Shown here piece by piece: positions 15,406 to 24,390 of a DNA stretch of 64,000 bases. Source of the stretch: Paenibacillus anaericanus (lineage in GTDB: Bacteria > Bacillota > Bacilli > Paenibacillales > Paenibacillaceae); contig NZ_RZNY01000006.1 of assembly GCF_003994475.1 (NCBI RefSeq), forward strand, positions 140,149 through 204,148, given 5' to 3'. Position 1 is the stretch's first letter, and each line of letters starts with the position of its first letter. The notes beneath the pieces were generated by a model, which saw only the letters and a program-made list of their open reading frames with translations, did no database searches and was not told where the DNA came from. Made by a program: the position numbers and the translations under genes.

Positions 15406-17751
15406 TTAACAACGGACGTAAGTCAAAGGATCTGCTTCCAGAATGAATCGACTAGGCTCACCAATTGAATAAATGTGCAACAGATGCATAGCTCTTGTAC
15501 AAGCAGTATAGAATAGCTTTCTCTCAGCTTCCCGGGTATATTTCAGATTAGAACCGTCATAAATAAGCACTGCGTCAAATTCCACACCCTTTGCCAAATA
15601 CGCAGGGATGATGTGGATTCCCTTTTCAAACGAAAGAGTTGTCTTTTTGATCAACTTGACAGGTAGTTCAGGGGACAGAATTTCAAAAGCCCCTAAGCTT
15701 TCAGCAGCCGTCTTACAGATGACTGCTATAGTCTCATATCCTTCGGCACGAAGTGATTCTATATCATCTTGAATACGAGCATTCAGGGCCTCATTATCCG
15801 ATACAATCCGTATTTCCGGCTTCTCACCAGCTCGGTTAAACGGGATGATGGACTCACCACCATGAATCATCCCCTTAGTGAGTTCAACGATTTCACGGGT
15901 AGATCGATAACTTTGATGGAGGGTAATTAATTCACTCTCATCTTCACCATAAAGATCACTCAGCACTGTTGATTGCTGTAGCACCGAAGCATGCGCATAA
16001 ATCGCCTGGTTAAGATCTCCTAGCGCTGTCATTCGAGCACGAGGAAACAATCTTTTTAGGAAGAAAAGCTGGAATGGAGAATAGTCCTGTGCCTCATCAA
16101 TAATGACATGCCTTATATCCGTATTTGAGCGGAAACCTAGAATTAGCTCCTTCAGATAGAGGAATGGTGTGGCGTCTTCATAAAAAAGTTCACCTTCGCC
16201 AAGCTTCTGCAGGGTTTGCAGACTGATTTCTTGCCAATCTTCCGGTAACCCTACCGGGCTGATTTCTGACATCAAATCGGGATTACGGAACATTTGAGCA
16301 TACAGATTAGTCACATCAACAAACCGTAAACCTTTCACCCATTTTCGAAGCGGCTTCAGGCGATCGCTAACAATCATTTTTGCGAGGATATCCCGCTCCT
16401 GTTCGTATTCTCCAAAGGAATCCGCTTTACCTTGTTGTTGCTTGCGCCGCAAACGTTGATAGGCCTTCTGAAAATCATCGATATCGAGTAATTGAATCTG
16501 CTCCTCGACCCAAGGAAGTTCCAACTCTCCCACCGCAAAGGTTGCCAGCTCCTTCAATAGCCAATCCTTAAGTAATTCACAGCGATTAGCTAGCCGAATA
16601 GCTGAATCAAACGAGTAAAATTTATCTTTGATCCGCTCTGCACTCACGAACTCTTTTCCTTGGAACCTAAGTGGCTTGAACTGCATTCCTTCCTTCTCCA
16701 GCAGTTCCTTATAACGATTAATTGCATCTAAATAAATGGATGACGACTTATAACGAATGCCGTTAATACGTGAAGCATAGTGCTCATCCTCTTCTCCAGA
16801 TAGTACATATTCAATTTGGAGAAAAGGATCCTCAAGCTGAAATTCTCTGCCAAGCCGATGTTCAAGGTATTCTTGAAATGTCGTTTGTCGCATGTTCTCT
16901 TCCCCAAGTTCGGGGAGAACGGTAGACACATAGCTATTGAACATGGGATTAGGTGAAAATAGGATCATTTGATCGGCCCTTAAATGCTCTCTATGTTTAT
17001 AGAGTAAATAAGCCACACGTTGCAATGCAGCAGAGGTCTTGCCACTGCCAGCCGCGCCCTGAACAATCAGCATTCGACTTCGATCGTCGCGAATAATTCG
17101 ATTTTGCTCGCGTTGAATGGTTGCCACGATACTCCGCATTTGAGCATCTGAGCTACGACTAAGCACTTGCTGTAATAATTCATCACCTATCGTTACTCCG
17201 GTATCAAACATTACCTTAATTTTTCGACCCTGTATAACAAACTGACGCTTAAGCGTCAAATTTCCTTGAATAGTTCCCGAAGGTGTTGAGTAAGATGTTG
17301 GTCCTGGGACGCTATCGTAATACAGATTTGAAATCGGCGCACGCCAGTCATACACAAGAAACGTTTCATCTCCCTCTTCCATCAGCGAGGCAATCCCGAG
17401 ATAAATACATTCTGCTTCTTGACCCTCTTCGGCAAAATCAATTCTCCCGAAATACGGTGATTGCCGTAGCCGTTTCAACTTTCCTAGTGCTGCCGAAGTA
17501 TGCAAATGACTGCGCTCACGTTCTGAGAGCACCTGCGACTGTTGCCGTAAGCTGGTCGAGGTTTCCCCTACATCATCCTCTTCACCAAAGTTAACTGTTA
17601 CCTCATCCCAGTAGTCCTTACGCATCTTAACTACATCGTCCCGAACGACGCCAACTTCTTGCTCCAAACTAGTAATTCTCGATTCAATTTGGTCGCCCAC
17701 ATACTCTACTCGTAGCTGTTCTTCTTGCCAAGCATTATCCGAACTACTCAA
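15406..17751 (-). CDS. helD: HelD-type UvrD/Rep-family helicase, RNA polymerase recycling factor
   Basis: This 781-residue protein has the HelD arrangement: an N-terminal coiled-coil arm (residues 1-60) that in the family reaches into the RNA polymerase secondary channel, then the conserved FGRIDF and YDWRAPISNLYYD segments. Next come Walker A GAAGSGKT (about residue 230), Walker B IIDEAQDYSPFQ, and helicase motifs TLHQSYRSTREI and GVEFDAVLIYD. In Bacillus subtilis HelD uses ATP to release RNA polymerase stuck on DNA. The start is TTG with AGAGGGG nine bases upstream. Confidence 0.9.
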   Translation of the reverse strand: MSSSDNAWQEEQLRVEYVGDQIESRITSLEQEVGVVRDDVVKMRKDYWDEVTVNFGEEDDVGETSTSLRQQSQVLSERERSHLHTSAALGKLKRLRQSPYFGRIDFAEEGQEAECIYLGIASLMEEGDETFLVYDWRAPISNLYYDSVPGPTSYSTPSGTIQGNLTLKRQFVIQGRKIKVMFDTGVTIGDELLQQVLSRSSDAQMRSIVATIQREQNRIIRDDRSRMLIVQGAAGSGKTSAALQRVAYLLYKHREHLRADQMILFSPNPMFNSYVSTVLPELGEENMRQTTFQEYLEHRLGREFQLEDPFLQIEYVLSGEEDEHYASRINGIRYKSSSIYLDAINRYKELLEKEGMQFKPLRFQGKEFVSAERIKDKFYSFDSAIRLANRCELLKDWLLKELATFAVGELELPWVEEQIQLLDIDDFQKAYQRLRRKQQQGKADSFGEYEQERDILAKMIVSDRLKPLRKWVKGLRFVDVTNLYAQMFRNPDLMSEISPVGLPEDWQEISLQTLQKLGEGELFYEDATPFLYLKELILGFRSNTDIRHVIIDEAQDYSPFQLFFLKRLFPRARMTALGDLNQAIYAHASVLQQSTVLSDLYGEDESELITLHQSYRSTREIVELTKGMIHGGESIIPFNRAGEKPEIRIVSDNEALNARIQDDIESLRAEGYETIAVICKTAAESLGAFEILSPELPVKLIKKTTLSFEKGIHIIPAYLAKGVEFDAVLIYDGSNLKYTREAERKLFYTACTRAMHLLHIYSIGEPSRFILEADPLTYVRC

Positions 17752-17787
17752 TTGTAATCGCCCCTCTTGATTTCTAAAAATATATTG

Positions 17788-17816
17788 TTGACCAAATTAT
17801 TTAAATATGATATAAT
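17788..17816 (+). promoter_or_regulatory. Consensus-like sigma-A promoter
   Basis: TTGACC (17788-17793), a 17-base spacer and TATAAT (17811-17816) point rightward. No annotatable gene starts downstream before the terminator at 17920-17943, so it drives a short transcript. Confidence 0.65.
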
Positions 17817-17822
17817 TTTATA

Positions 17823-17947
17823 GGATGTGTATTTATGAATAAACCTTTAAGGTCCAGTCATTATCATAACAATTTTACGTAAGGATTACAATCTTAGCTT
17901 TATCCTTTATTTATAATGAAAGTCCCGCCGACTGGCGGGACTTTTTA
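17823..17947 (+). ncRNA. Candidate small RNA or leader transcript
   Basis: A consensus promoter at 17788-17816 and a strong terminator (AAGTCCCGCC at 17920-17929 with GGCGGGACTT at 17934-17943, then T) bound a transcript of about 125 bases. It lies between helD (left, minus strand) and the exporter gene (right, minus strand). The only frame with an ATG (17836) encodes 15 residues (MNKPLRSSHYHNNFT) with a weak ribosome binding site. It may be a small RNA or a tiny peptide gene. The terminator may also serve the exporter on the other strand. Confidence 0.4.
17920..17947. terminator. Bidirectional terminator
   Basis: AAGTCCCGCC (17920-17929) and GGCGGGACTT (17934-17943) form a perfect GC-rich stem followed by T on the plus strand; also 17 bases past the stop of the minus-strand exporter. 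Confidence 0.85.
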
Positions 17948-17963
17948 GATTGAAGTAATAAAC

Positions 17964-18995
17964 TTATTTCTCTCCATGTGCAACGGGAGAATGATCTGCC
18001 AGCCGGTTTAGCCTTTCCAACTGATGCCCATATTCATACATTTCAGCAGAAACAATCGACAGACGTAATACACCTTCTCGCTGTTCAGCAAAACGATCCA
18101 GCATTCTTCGCATAAATTCGTCATTCTCCTGCTCAAATTGCATACCTTCCAAAAAGTTCGGCTTCAGCTTATCGTTAAACTTCAACATAATATGCTCATG
18201 AAACTTGATCATTTTCTCCAAATGCATATCGAACTCATCATTAAGCTCAGGTGATCGAACGGCTTGAAAATAATGTTCCTCCACTGCATCTAGTACCTCA
18301 TATCCCTTGCGCAGAACTTTAAGCATCTGTTTGTAAACCACAAGCTGACGGCCTTCGCTGAACCTAGCTTTAGCCGTTTTTAATTTTTTCGAATCCTCAT
18401 CCATAAGCTTATATTTGTCACTTAGCGAATCAATCGTTTCTTCTAATGAACGCTTTTCACTTCGATAGACCGTTGCTTTAATCTCATCTGAAACAGCTGT
18501 GCGTAGCAGCAATGACAATTGTTCAAATGTTTGGCGGATTTGCTGATCATACTGCACCTTGGGTTTCGGTGGATATACGATAATGTTGATAATAAACGCA
18601 GATAAGATACCAATCAAGCTGAGCACAAAGCGATTAAGTGCAAATTCCCATTGACCACTAGCTTCCATTACCGCAACCACGGTTACAAGCGTAATCCCGA
18701 TCGTATCTCCCATTTTGAATTTAAGACAAATCATGATGACAAGAATACATACTAGCCCGACAGCAATAGGTTCATTGGACAATAACATCCCACCTAACAC
18801 CGCCAGTATCGCACCAAACGTAATCGTCTGAAGCTGATCCATCAAATAGCGCCATGACCGATAAATAGATGGCTGCATGGCAAATATGGCTGCAACCGCC
18901 GCTATAACGGGCGAAGGCAAATTAAACCAAAGCACTACATAAAGTGCAAGAGTTACCGCTAATCCTGTTTTGAGCATTCTCGCGCCAAATGTCAC
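17964..18995 (-). CDS. Aromatic acid exporter family membrane protein
   Basis: This 343-residue protein has five to six membrane segments in its first 140 residues (for example LAVTLALYVVLWFNLPSPVIAA and IYRSWRYLMDQLQTITFGAI), then a long cytoplasmic helical domain. This fits the ArAE_1/FUSC-like family of Firmicute exporters related to p-hydroxybenzoate efflux. The GTG at 18993-18995 is preferred because GAGGG lies seven bases upstream; the ATG at 19020-19022 has none. Substrate unknown. Confidence 0.8.
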   Translation of the reverse strand: MTFGARMLKTGLAVTLALYVVLWFNLPSPVIAAVAAIFAMQPSIYRSWRYLMDQLQTITFGAILAVLGGMLLSNEPIAVGLVCILVIMICLKFKMGDTIGITLVTVVAVMEASGQWEFALNRFVLSLIGILSAFIINIIVYPPKPKVQYDQQIRQTFEQLSLLLRTAVSDEIKATVYRSEKRSLEETIDSLSDKYKLMDEDSKKLKTAKARFSEGRQLVVYKQMLKVLRKGYEVLDAVEEHYFQAVRSPELNDEFDMHLEKMIKFHEHIMLKFNDKLKPNFLEGMQFEQENDEFMRRMLDRFAEQREGVLRLSIVSAEMYEYGHQLERLNRLADHSPVAHGEK

Positions 18996-19254
18996 TTCTA
19001 ATCCCTCTTTCTCTAACTCCATATACTGTTATAGGTTGTACTAAAGTTTATACTAACCGCATCCCATATAGACTTGATATAGGAATGACAAGAACACTTT
19101 ATTTGGTTCAGTCGATCAGTTATCTTTATTAATTACCCAATTTGCGGATATATTGGATCATTTTTAGTCACCCTGTTTATTATAGGTGTCTACTTGTCAA
19201 AACTATATGACAGTAAGACCCAATAATTTTAAACGAAGGGGTGACAAATGTCTA

Positions 19255-19776
19255 ATGAAAAAGCTTAAGCGTCTCATTATCAAAAGCACTCTCGTAGCAT
19301 CCATCTTAGCTACAGGAGGCATCACAGCTACAAGCAACATCTACGCGGAACCCCAGCAGGATCCAAATCAGGCTGGAATACCACGCGCGGAACATCGCGA
19401 GCCTGGACAGCGGCACCATCACAAGGGTCATCTCAAAGGCGGTCCGATTATCACAGATACAGCAAGCTTAATTGGAACCGAGCCCAAATTACTGCTTGCA
19501 CAATTAGAACAAGGGAAAACCTTGTTGCAAATCGTACATGCGAAGAAGGGCTGGAGCGAGAAAGAATATTTACAGCAGCTGACAGTTAAGGCGTTCCAGC
19601 ATATTGATAAAGTAGTTGCAGAAGGAAAACTCACCAAAGAGCAAGCTGAAAAGATCAAAGCAGACCTTCCTACGAGATTAAAAACTGTAATCAATCGTAC
19701 GTGGAAAAGTGCTCCTCCAGGACATCCTGTTTCTGAATATAAAAACAATACTATTCAATGGAATGTGTCCGAATAG
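19255..19776 (+). CDS. Secreted helical protein, possibly DUF2680-like
   Basis: This 173-residue protein has a signal peptide (MKKLKRLIIKSTLVASILA then a cut near IYAEP), a low-complexity Pro/His/Gly stretch (GQRHHHKGHLKGG) and one copy of a helical unit: LLLAQLEQGKTLLQIV, KKGWSEKEYLQQLTVKAFQHIDK and GKLTKEQAEKIKADL. That unit is common in secreted Firmicute proteins of unknown role. The best-spaced ribosome binding site belongs not to this ATG but to an overlapping six-codon frame at 19248-19268. Confidence 0.7.
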   Translation: MKKLKRLIIKSTLVASILATGGITATSNIYAEPQQDPNQAGIPRAEHREPGQRHHHKGHLKGGPIITDTASLIGTEPKLLLAQLEQGKTLLQIVHAKKGWSEKEYLQQLTVKAFQHIDKVVAEGKLTKEQAEKIKADLPTRLKTVINRTWKSAPPGHPVSEYKNNTIQWNVSE

Positions 19777-19791
19777 AGAACCAATTTATTA

Positions 19792-19832
19792 AAAATGGCA
19801 GACCAAGAGGATAATCCTTGGCCTGCCATTTT
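19792..19832 (+). terminator. Terminator hairpin
   Basis: AAAATGGCAGACCAAG (19792-19807) pairs with CTTGGCCTGCCATTTT (19817-19832) with one mismatch. It lies between convergent genes and serves both. Confidence 0.8.
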
Positions 19833-19841
19833 AGTTTTCAC

Positions 19842-20918
19842 TTAATCTTTCTTGGTTACCTGAGTTGGAGGGCTCGGTAACGGAATAGGTGGGTGTAACC
19901 CAACAGGTACTTCAAGAATGTCGAGTAAGAACATAAATACAGGGACACCTACGATCAATCCCCATACTCCGAAGAAATGCTCCGAGACTAACAAAATAAG
20001 AAAAGTGTAGAATATAGGCATATGCGTCTTATTGGACATGAATTTCGGATTCAAGAAATATGTTTCAATAGCATGTATAACAGCGATCATCACTAGTACA
20101 TAAACGATTTTTAATAATCCGCCTATTTTGAATGCAATAGCACATAACGGAATTAATGAAATGATAACACCCATTACTGGAATGAGACCGAGTAAGAAGA
20201 TCATGATTCCAAGAGCAATTAGATTCGGAAATCCGAAAATCCACAAAAAGATCGTGGATAATATAGCGTTAACCAATGCGATTAAAAACTGCACTTCAAT
20301 AACTTTACCAAAAGAGAGCACAAATTTTTTACCGAAATACTCTAATTCATTAAACAGGAATGCTACCCGGCTTTGTTTGAATTTAGCGGTGAAATTGGTC
20401 ACCTTTTCTTTCTCAAGCAAGAAGAACAAACTCAGTACAATTGAAACAAACAAGTTCAAGCTCCACTTGCCTATATCAGAAACAGTCTTAAGTAGGAAAT
20501 CAAAGCCACTGCCAATATAAGCTGACAAATCAATTTCTTTCATTGAGTCAACTAGGAAGTTAAGTAGAATATTATCCGGAAGGTTCTCGGGAGGATGATC
20601 ATAAAATGACAAAACTTGATTCACCAAATCATTAAGTTCGGCAATAAAGATCGGTAAATAATTATAAATTGCCAGCACAAGTAACGAGATAATCAGAACA
20701 TAAATAAAAATTATCGTGATTCTTCGATTAATGCGTATAACTTTTTGTACATTTCGACTAATGGAGTTATGTAGACGATTAATCAAATAAGTCAGGATAA
20801 ACGTAATCAGAATCATGTCGAGCATGCTGCGGGAAAAATATAATACCAATACCACAAACAATAATGCAAGAATTCTGCGGAACCCCGCAACTTGAGAAAG
20901 TTCTCTGAAAAAATTCAT
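19842..20918 (-). CDS. AI-2E/PerM-family membrane transporter
   Basis: This roughly 358-residue protein has seven to eight hydrophobic segments. It carries the family layout: two N-terminal helices, a cytoplasmic stretch with FNELEYFGKKFVLSFGKV, and the C-terminal LGLIPVMGVIISLIPLCAIAF and FGVWGLIVGVPVFMF regions. Members include YtvI and the Na+/H+ antiporter-like proteins; a role in AI-2 export is proven for few. AAGGAG lies upstream of both a TTG (20925-20927, close) and the ATG used here (20916-20918, far), so the start may be three codons longer. Confidence 0.85.
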   Translation of the reverse strand: MNFFRELSQVAGFRRILALLFVVLVLYFSRSMLDMILITFILTYLINRLHNSISRNVQKVIRINRRITIIFIYVLIISLLVLAIYNYLPIFIAELNDLVNQVLSFYDHPPENLPDNILLNFLVDSMKEIDLSAYIGSGFDFLLKTVSDIGKWSLNLFVSIVLSLFFLLEKEKVTNFTAKFKQSRVAFLFNELEYFGKKFVLSFGKVIEVQFLIALVNAILSTIFLWIFGFPNLIALGIMIFLLGLIPVMGVIISLIPLCAIAFKIGGLLKIVYVLVMIAVIHAIETYFLNPKFMSNKTHMPIFYTFLILLVSEHFFGVWGLIVGVPVFMFLLDILEVPVGLHPPIPLPSPPTQVTKKD

Positions 20919-21137
20919 TATAAGCAACCTGCTCCTTTATGATAGACTGAACCAAAACCTATGTATTAATATTATGTCAGCACTTGCAACAAAGCAAGAA
21001 GCTATCCACCTCTTTCTAAATATATAATGCCTATTTTTTTATTGATGTACAGCGTGTCGGACATTACTCCTACCAATCTGACCTCCAACACTTTAATACA
21101 ACACAGCTTCTAAGTTGCATAACTGAGATGTAAGTTC

Positions 21138-21166
21138 TTGCCAATTGGTAAAGTGCAGCATATAAT
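21138..21166 (+). promoter_or_regulatory. Promoter of the T-box controlled operon
   Basis: TTGCCA (21138-21143), a 17-base spacer and TATAAT (21161-21166) lie just before the leader RNA. Confidence 0.65.
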
Positions 21167-21177
21167 TTCGTATAAAT

Positions 21178-21430
21178 CAAATGACAATGACGGAGAGAGT
21201 AAGTGGATGCGTTCTTTACAGGGACGGTGGTGCCATAGATTGAGAGCACACCGCATGAATCGTACCAACTGAAGTTCACTCCCGAGTTGACTCCTGAAAT
21301 GCCACTGTCTGTGGTTACGTAGGGAAGTCCGGTCACACACCGTTATCTGTGTCTAAGCTGAGAAACTTAAAGGTTGTCTAACGAGGGTGGTACCGCGGAA
21401 TTATTCCGTCCCTTGATAGGCGGCCTTTTC
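21178..21430 (+). ncRNA. T-box leader, probably sensing uncharged tRNA-Phe
   Basis: The conserved T-box AGGGTGGTACCGCG (21384-21397) is followed by a hairpin GCGGAAT/ATTCCGT and T-rich sequence. Upstream is a stem I with the AGTA motif at about 21198-21201 and the distal loop area. The lower stem is GGAG (about 21193) with CTCC (21279-21282), and between them on the 3' side the loop reads GAAGTTCA. The specifier codon is therefore TTC (21275-21277), phenylalanine. The downstream gene makes DAHP, the entry to aromatic amino acids, which fits. T-box identity is firm; the Phe call is inference from loop alignment. Confidence 0.85.
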
Positions 21431-21481
21431 TGTTTAATTTGATTGAAATGTACTTATTCCTACACTAAAGGAGAGAGAAAA

Positions 21482-22561
21482 ATGAAGGATCATTTAGAAG
21501 AGTTACGTGTCAAACTAGGTGGAATTAACAAGGAATTACTGAAGCTGTTAAATGAACGCGCTGAAATCGTACGTAACATCGGCGAAATTAAAGAAAAGCA
21601 AGGTGTGCCGAAATTTGATCCGGTGCGCGAACGGGCCATGCTAGAGGAATTGACTAGTCAAAATAACGGGCCATTTAAAGATGCAGAGATCAAACATATC
21701 TTCAAAGAAATCTTTAAAGCCTCTCTCCATTTGCAGGAAGAAGACCACAAGAAGTTACTAATCGTTAGTCGCAAGAATCAACCCGATAATACCGTGATCA
21801 AAGTGCAAGACTGCCTAATCGGCGGGAGCGCTCAAGTGATGATCGCGGGTCCGTGCTCTGTGGAATCATATGAGCAATTGCGAAGCGTTGCCTCCGTATT
21901 GAAAGATGCAGGAGTGAAAATTATGCGGGGCGGCGCCTTCAAGCCAAGAACATCCCCCTATGATTTCCAAGGGCTTGGTGTCGAAGGACTCCGTATGCTT
22001 AAGGAAGTAGCCGATGAATTCGGATTGGCAACGATCAGTGAGATTGTCCATCCTGCACATATGGAGCTAGCCGAACAGTATATCGATATCATTCAAATCG
22101 GTGCTAGAAACATGCAAAACTTCGAATTGCTTAAGGCTGCAGGAGAAGCGAAAATTCCAGTGTTACTTAAACGAGGGATCGCCGCTACCTTGGAGGAATT
22201 CGTTCACGCAGCAGAATATATTGCTGTTAAAGGCAACACTAATGTCATGCTGATCGAACGCGGCATTCGTACTTACGAGAAATGGACGCGTAATACACTC
22301 GACATTTCTGCCGTACCACTGCTGAAGCAAGAGACTCATTTGCCGGTGCTTGTCGATGTCAGTCATTCAACGGGTCGCAAGGATATCCTACTACCTTGTG
22401 CAAAGGCAGCATTGGCGGCAGGAGCAGACGGTGTGATGGTCGAAGTCCATCCAGATCCACAAACAGCCCTCTCAGATGCAGCTCAGCAGCTTGACATCCC
22501 TCAATTCCAGCAACTATGGGAAGGTATAAGGAAATCCGGACTGTTCAAGGAACAGGAATAA
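21482..22561 (+). CDS. aroA: Bifunctional chorismate mutase/DAHP synthase
   Basis: This 359-residue enzyme has an N-terminal AroQ-type chorismate mutase helix bundle (residues 1-85: [23 protein letters not shown]) and a C-terminal type I-beta DAHP synthase barrel with [35 protein letters not shown] and [10 protein letters not shown]. It condenses PEP and erythrose 4-phosphate, the first shikimate step, and the mutase part usually senses chorismate or prephenate. This follows the Bacillus aroA(G) layout, which differs from the aroA of enteric bacteria. GGAGAGAG precedes the ATG at 21482. It is controlled by the T-box leader. Confidence 0.93.
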   Translation: MKDHLEELRVKLGGINKELLKLLNERAEIVRNIGEIKEKQGVPKFDPVRERAMLEELTSQNNGPFKDAEIKHIFKEIFKASLHLQEEDHKKLLIVSRKNQPDNTVIKVQDCLIGGSAQVMIAGPCSVESYEQLRSVASVLKDAGVKIMRGGAFKPRTSPYDFQGLGVEGLRMLKEVADEFGLATISEIVHPAHMELAEQYIDIIQIGARNMQNFELLKAAGEAKIPVLLKRGIAATLEEFVHAAEYIAVKGNTNVMLIERGIRTYEKWTRNTLDISAVPLLKQETHLPVLVDVSHSTGRKDILLPCAKAALAAGADGVMVEVHPDPQTALSDAAQQLDIPQFQQLWEGIRKSGLFKEQE

Positions 22562-22586
22562 TCATTTATAGCCTATAACAATCCAA

Positions 22587-22624
22587 AACACCCCTATCCA
22601 TTTCTGATCATGGAGAGGGGTGTT
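22587..22624. terminator. Terminator between convergent genes
   Basis: AACACCCCT (22587-22595) pairs with AGGGGTGTT (22616-22624) with TCCA/TGGA extending the stem inside. Confidence 0.8.
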
Positions 22625-22651
22625 CTAAATTTATATTCCATACACTTCATT

Positions 22652-23740
22652 TTACAAATTAAATAGGACAGGCTGTACGCATACAGGTTTAGATACATGC
22701 GCTGTTTGACCTGTATAACTTAATCTTCCTTGCAGCGGGTCCACTTTAAAAAGGTTCAGCCCGTTTGAATCCCGATTAGCCACAATTAAATAACTACCGT
22801 CTGGTGTTAACGCGAAATGACGGGGATGTCCCCCCTCTGTAGACACATGCTCTACATACGTCAGTTGTCCGGTATCCGGATTAATAGTAAACAAGACGAT
22901 ACTATCATGACCACGATTTGAGCCATACAGAAATAATCCATCTTTAGAAATAGCAATTTCCGCTGTCGTATTCTCATCCAGGAAATCTGTTGGTAAAGTT
23001 GACACCGTCTCTATCTCTGTTAGCTGACCCGCCTCTGCATCATATGAGAAGGCCGTAATGCTTGAATTCACTTCGTTGATGGAATATAGCAGACGTCCGT
23101 TCGGGTGGAACGCCAAATGACGAGGACCACATCCTGGCGGAGTATGCGTTTCTCCGTGGTAAATCAATTGATCTTTATCCTGATCAAGCCTATAAATTTT
23201 GATGATATCTAGGCCTAGATCGGATACCAATACAAATCGGTTATCTGGACTACACAGTGTCGAATGAGGATGTGGTCGGTCTTGTCTTACCGAGTCTGCC
23301 CCATGACCTGTATGTAACTTCTCATCCGTCAACTGACCAACTGTTTCTTCATCATTTAGCTTAACGAGACCTACATTACCACCATGGTAACCGGACAATA
23401 TTAGATATTTGTCTTCTCTGTCTCTTTGTATATGAGAAGTTGAGGGTTTTAGGGTCAATGACCGGTTACATTCAGTCAGACTTCCTAGAGTAGGATCAAT
23501 CTCGAAGGAGATCACTTCCCCTATTCTCTCCCCTTCCATATTTTTCGTCTCTGCAATGGAATAGAGTTTCCGGTTCGGACCGTCCACATTAACGAAAGTT
23601 GGGTTCTTCATTCCAGATACTTGATCAAGAAGAGTCAACTCTCCACTGGACTGATTTAATTCATACACATATATTCCGGGATCCGCTTCTTCCGCATAAG
23701 AGCCCACAAACAATAATAGACGTTGATGTTGTTCAGACAA
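22652..23740 (-). CDS. Lactonase family protein (6-phosphogluconolactonase-like beta-propeller)
   Basis: This 362-residue protein shows seven-bladed propeller repeats typical of the Pgl/YkgB family: GIYVYELNQSSGELTLL, HPHSTLCSPDNRFVLVSDLG, GPRHLAFHPNGRLLYSINEVNS and GGHPRHFALTPDGSYLIVANRD. Members hydrolyse 6-phosphogluconolactone in the pentose phosphate pathway; the same fold also serves other lactones. The start is TTG with AGGAGG eight bases upstream. Confidence 0.87.
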   Translation of the reverse strand: MSEQHQRLLLFVGSYAEEADPGIYVYELNQSSGELTLLDQVSGMKNPTFVNVDGPNRKLYSIAETKNMEGERIGEVISFEIDPTLGSLTECNRSLTLKPSTSHIQRDREDKYLILSGYHGGNVGLVKLNDEETVGQLTDEKLHTGHGADSVRQDRPHPHSTLCSPDNRFVLVSDLGLDIIKIYRLDQDKDQLIYHGETHTPPGCGPRHLAFHPNGRLLYSINEVNSSITAFSYDAEAGQLTEIETVSTLPTDFLDENTTAEIAISKDGLFLYGSNRGHDSIVLFTINPDTGQLTYVEHVSTEGGHPRHFALTPDGSYLIVANRDSNGLNLFKVDPLQGRLSYTGQTAHVSKPVCVQPVLFNL

Positions 23741-23926
23741 AGCATATTCCTCCTTTAAACGTTGGTGTTATGGTGTTTCATCCTTCTATTTTTCTCTATT
23801 TTCACTCAAAAGTCCAGCTTGTCTATTTACAAATAAATTTAAATTTTTAACAACCCCCTACCCAAGCAATCAAAAATATGGTATACTGCAAGCGCTTCCA
23901 TTAATCATCTGAAGGGGGATTTTGGA

Positions 23927-24283
23927 ATGATGAATACCGTAGTAGAGGAGCAAAACGTTTATGAGGATCTCGATCCACATGATACGTATTTCTTCAAGAT
24001 TGGGGTTCGTGGACTTGTTTGCTTTCATGGCAGGAATTATAGTTTAAAAAAGAGATTATCCGCCGAACAAACATCCAAACTAATCTCTGACTCCTCGTTT
24101 TACCGAATTAGCACGAACTGTTATGTCAATTTATTTAAGGTTCATGCTGTTCAAGACAATGTTCTACTGTTTAGAGATGAGTACCACGGGATTAAGACAA
24201 TTAACGTCTCCAGACGCAACATCGAGGGAGTCAAACGACTACTTCCAGGGACCAATCGAGCTTTAGCATCTAGGATTCATTAA
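23927..24283 (+). CDS. Small LytTR-type DNA-binding protein
   Basis: This 118-residue protein is little more than a LytTR domain: FKIGVRGLVCFHGRNYSL, FYRISTNCYVNLFKVHAV and INVSRRNIEGVKRLL match the strand-rich DNA-binding fold with the conserved N-x-x-x-V and S-R-R-x-x segments. There is no receiver or membrane domain. Such stand-alone LytTR proteins regulate virulence or competence type genes in some bacteria, but its target here is unknown. GAAGGGGGA precedes the ATG; a TATACT box is found upstream. Confidence 0.7.
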   Translation: MMNTVVEEQNVYEDLDPHDTYFFKIGVRGLVCFHGRNYSLKKRLSAEQTSKLISDSSFYRISTNCYVNLFKVHAVQDNVLLFRDEYHGIKTINVSRRNIEGVKRLLPGTNRALASRIH

Positions 24284-24313
24284 TCCCACACTCCAGCTTA
24301 AATTTTCGGGAAA

Positions 24314-24359
24314 GAAACAGCAGCCCGGGAAGTCAATCGACTTCCTAGGCTGCTGTTTC
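24314..24359. terminator. Bidirectional terminator
   Basis: GAAACAGCAGCC (24314-24325) and GGCTGCTGTTTC (24348-24359) pair perfectly, with GGAAGTC/GACTTCC extending the stem. It lies between convergent genes. Confidence 0.85.
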
Positions 24360-24390
24360 TGCATATCCGCTATATTATGAATGCAATTCC

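Noticed and set aside
21070..21340. Two overlapping minus-strand frames of 76-88 codons
   Set aside because: They lie across the T-box leader and its promoter and have no ribosome binding site or family features.
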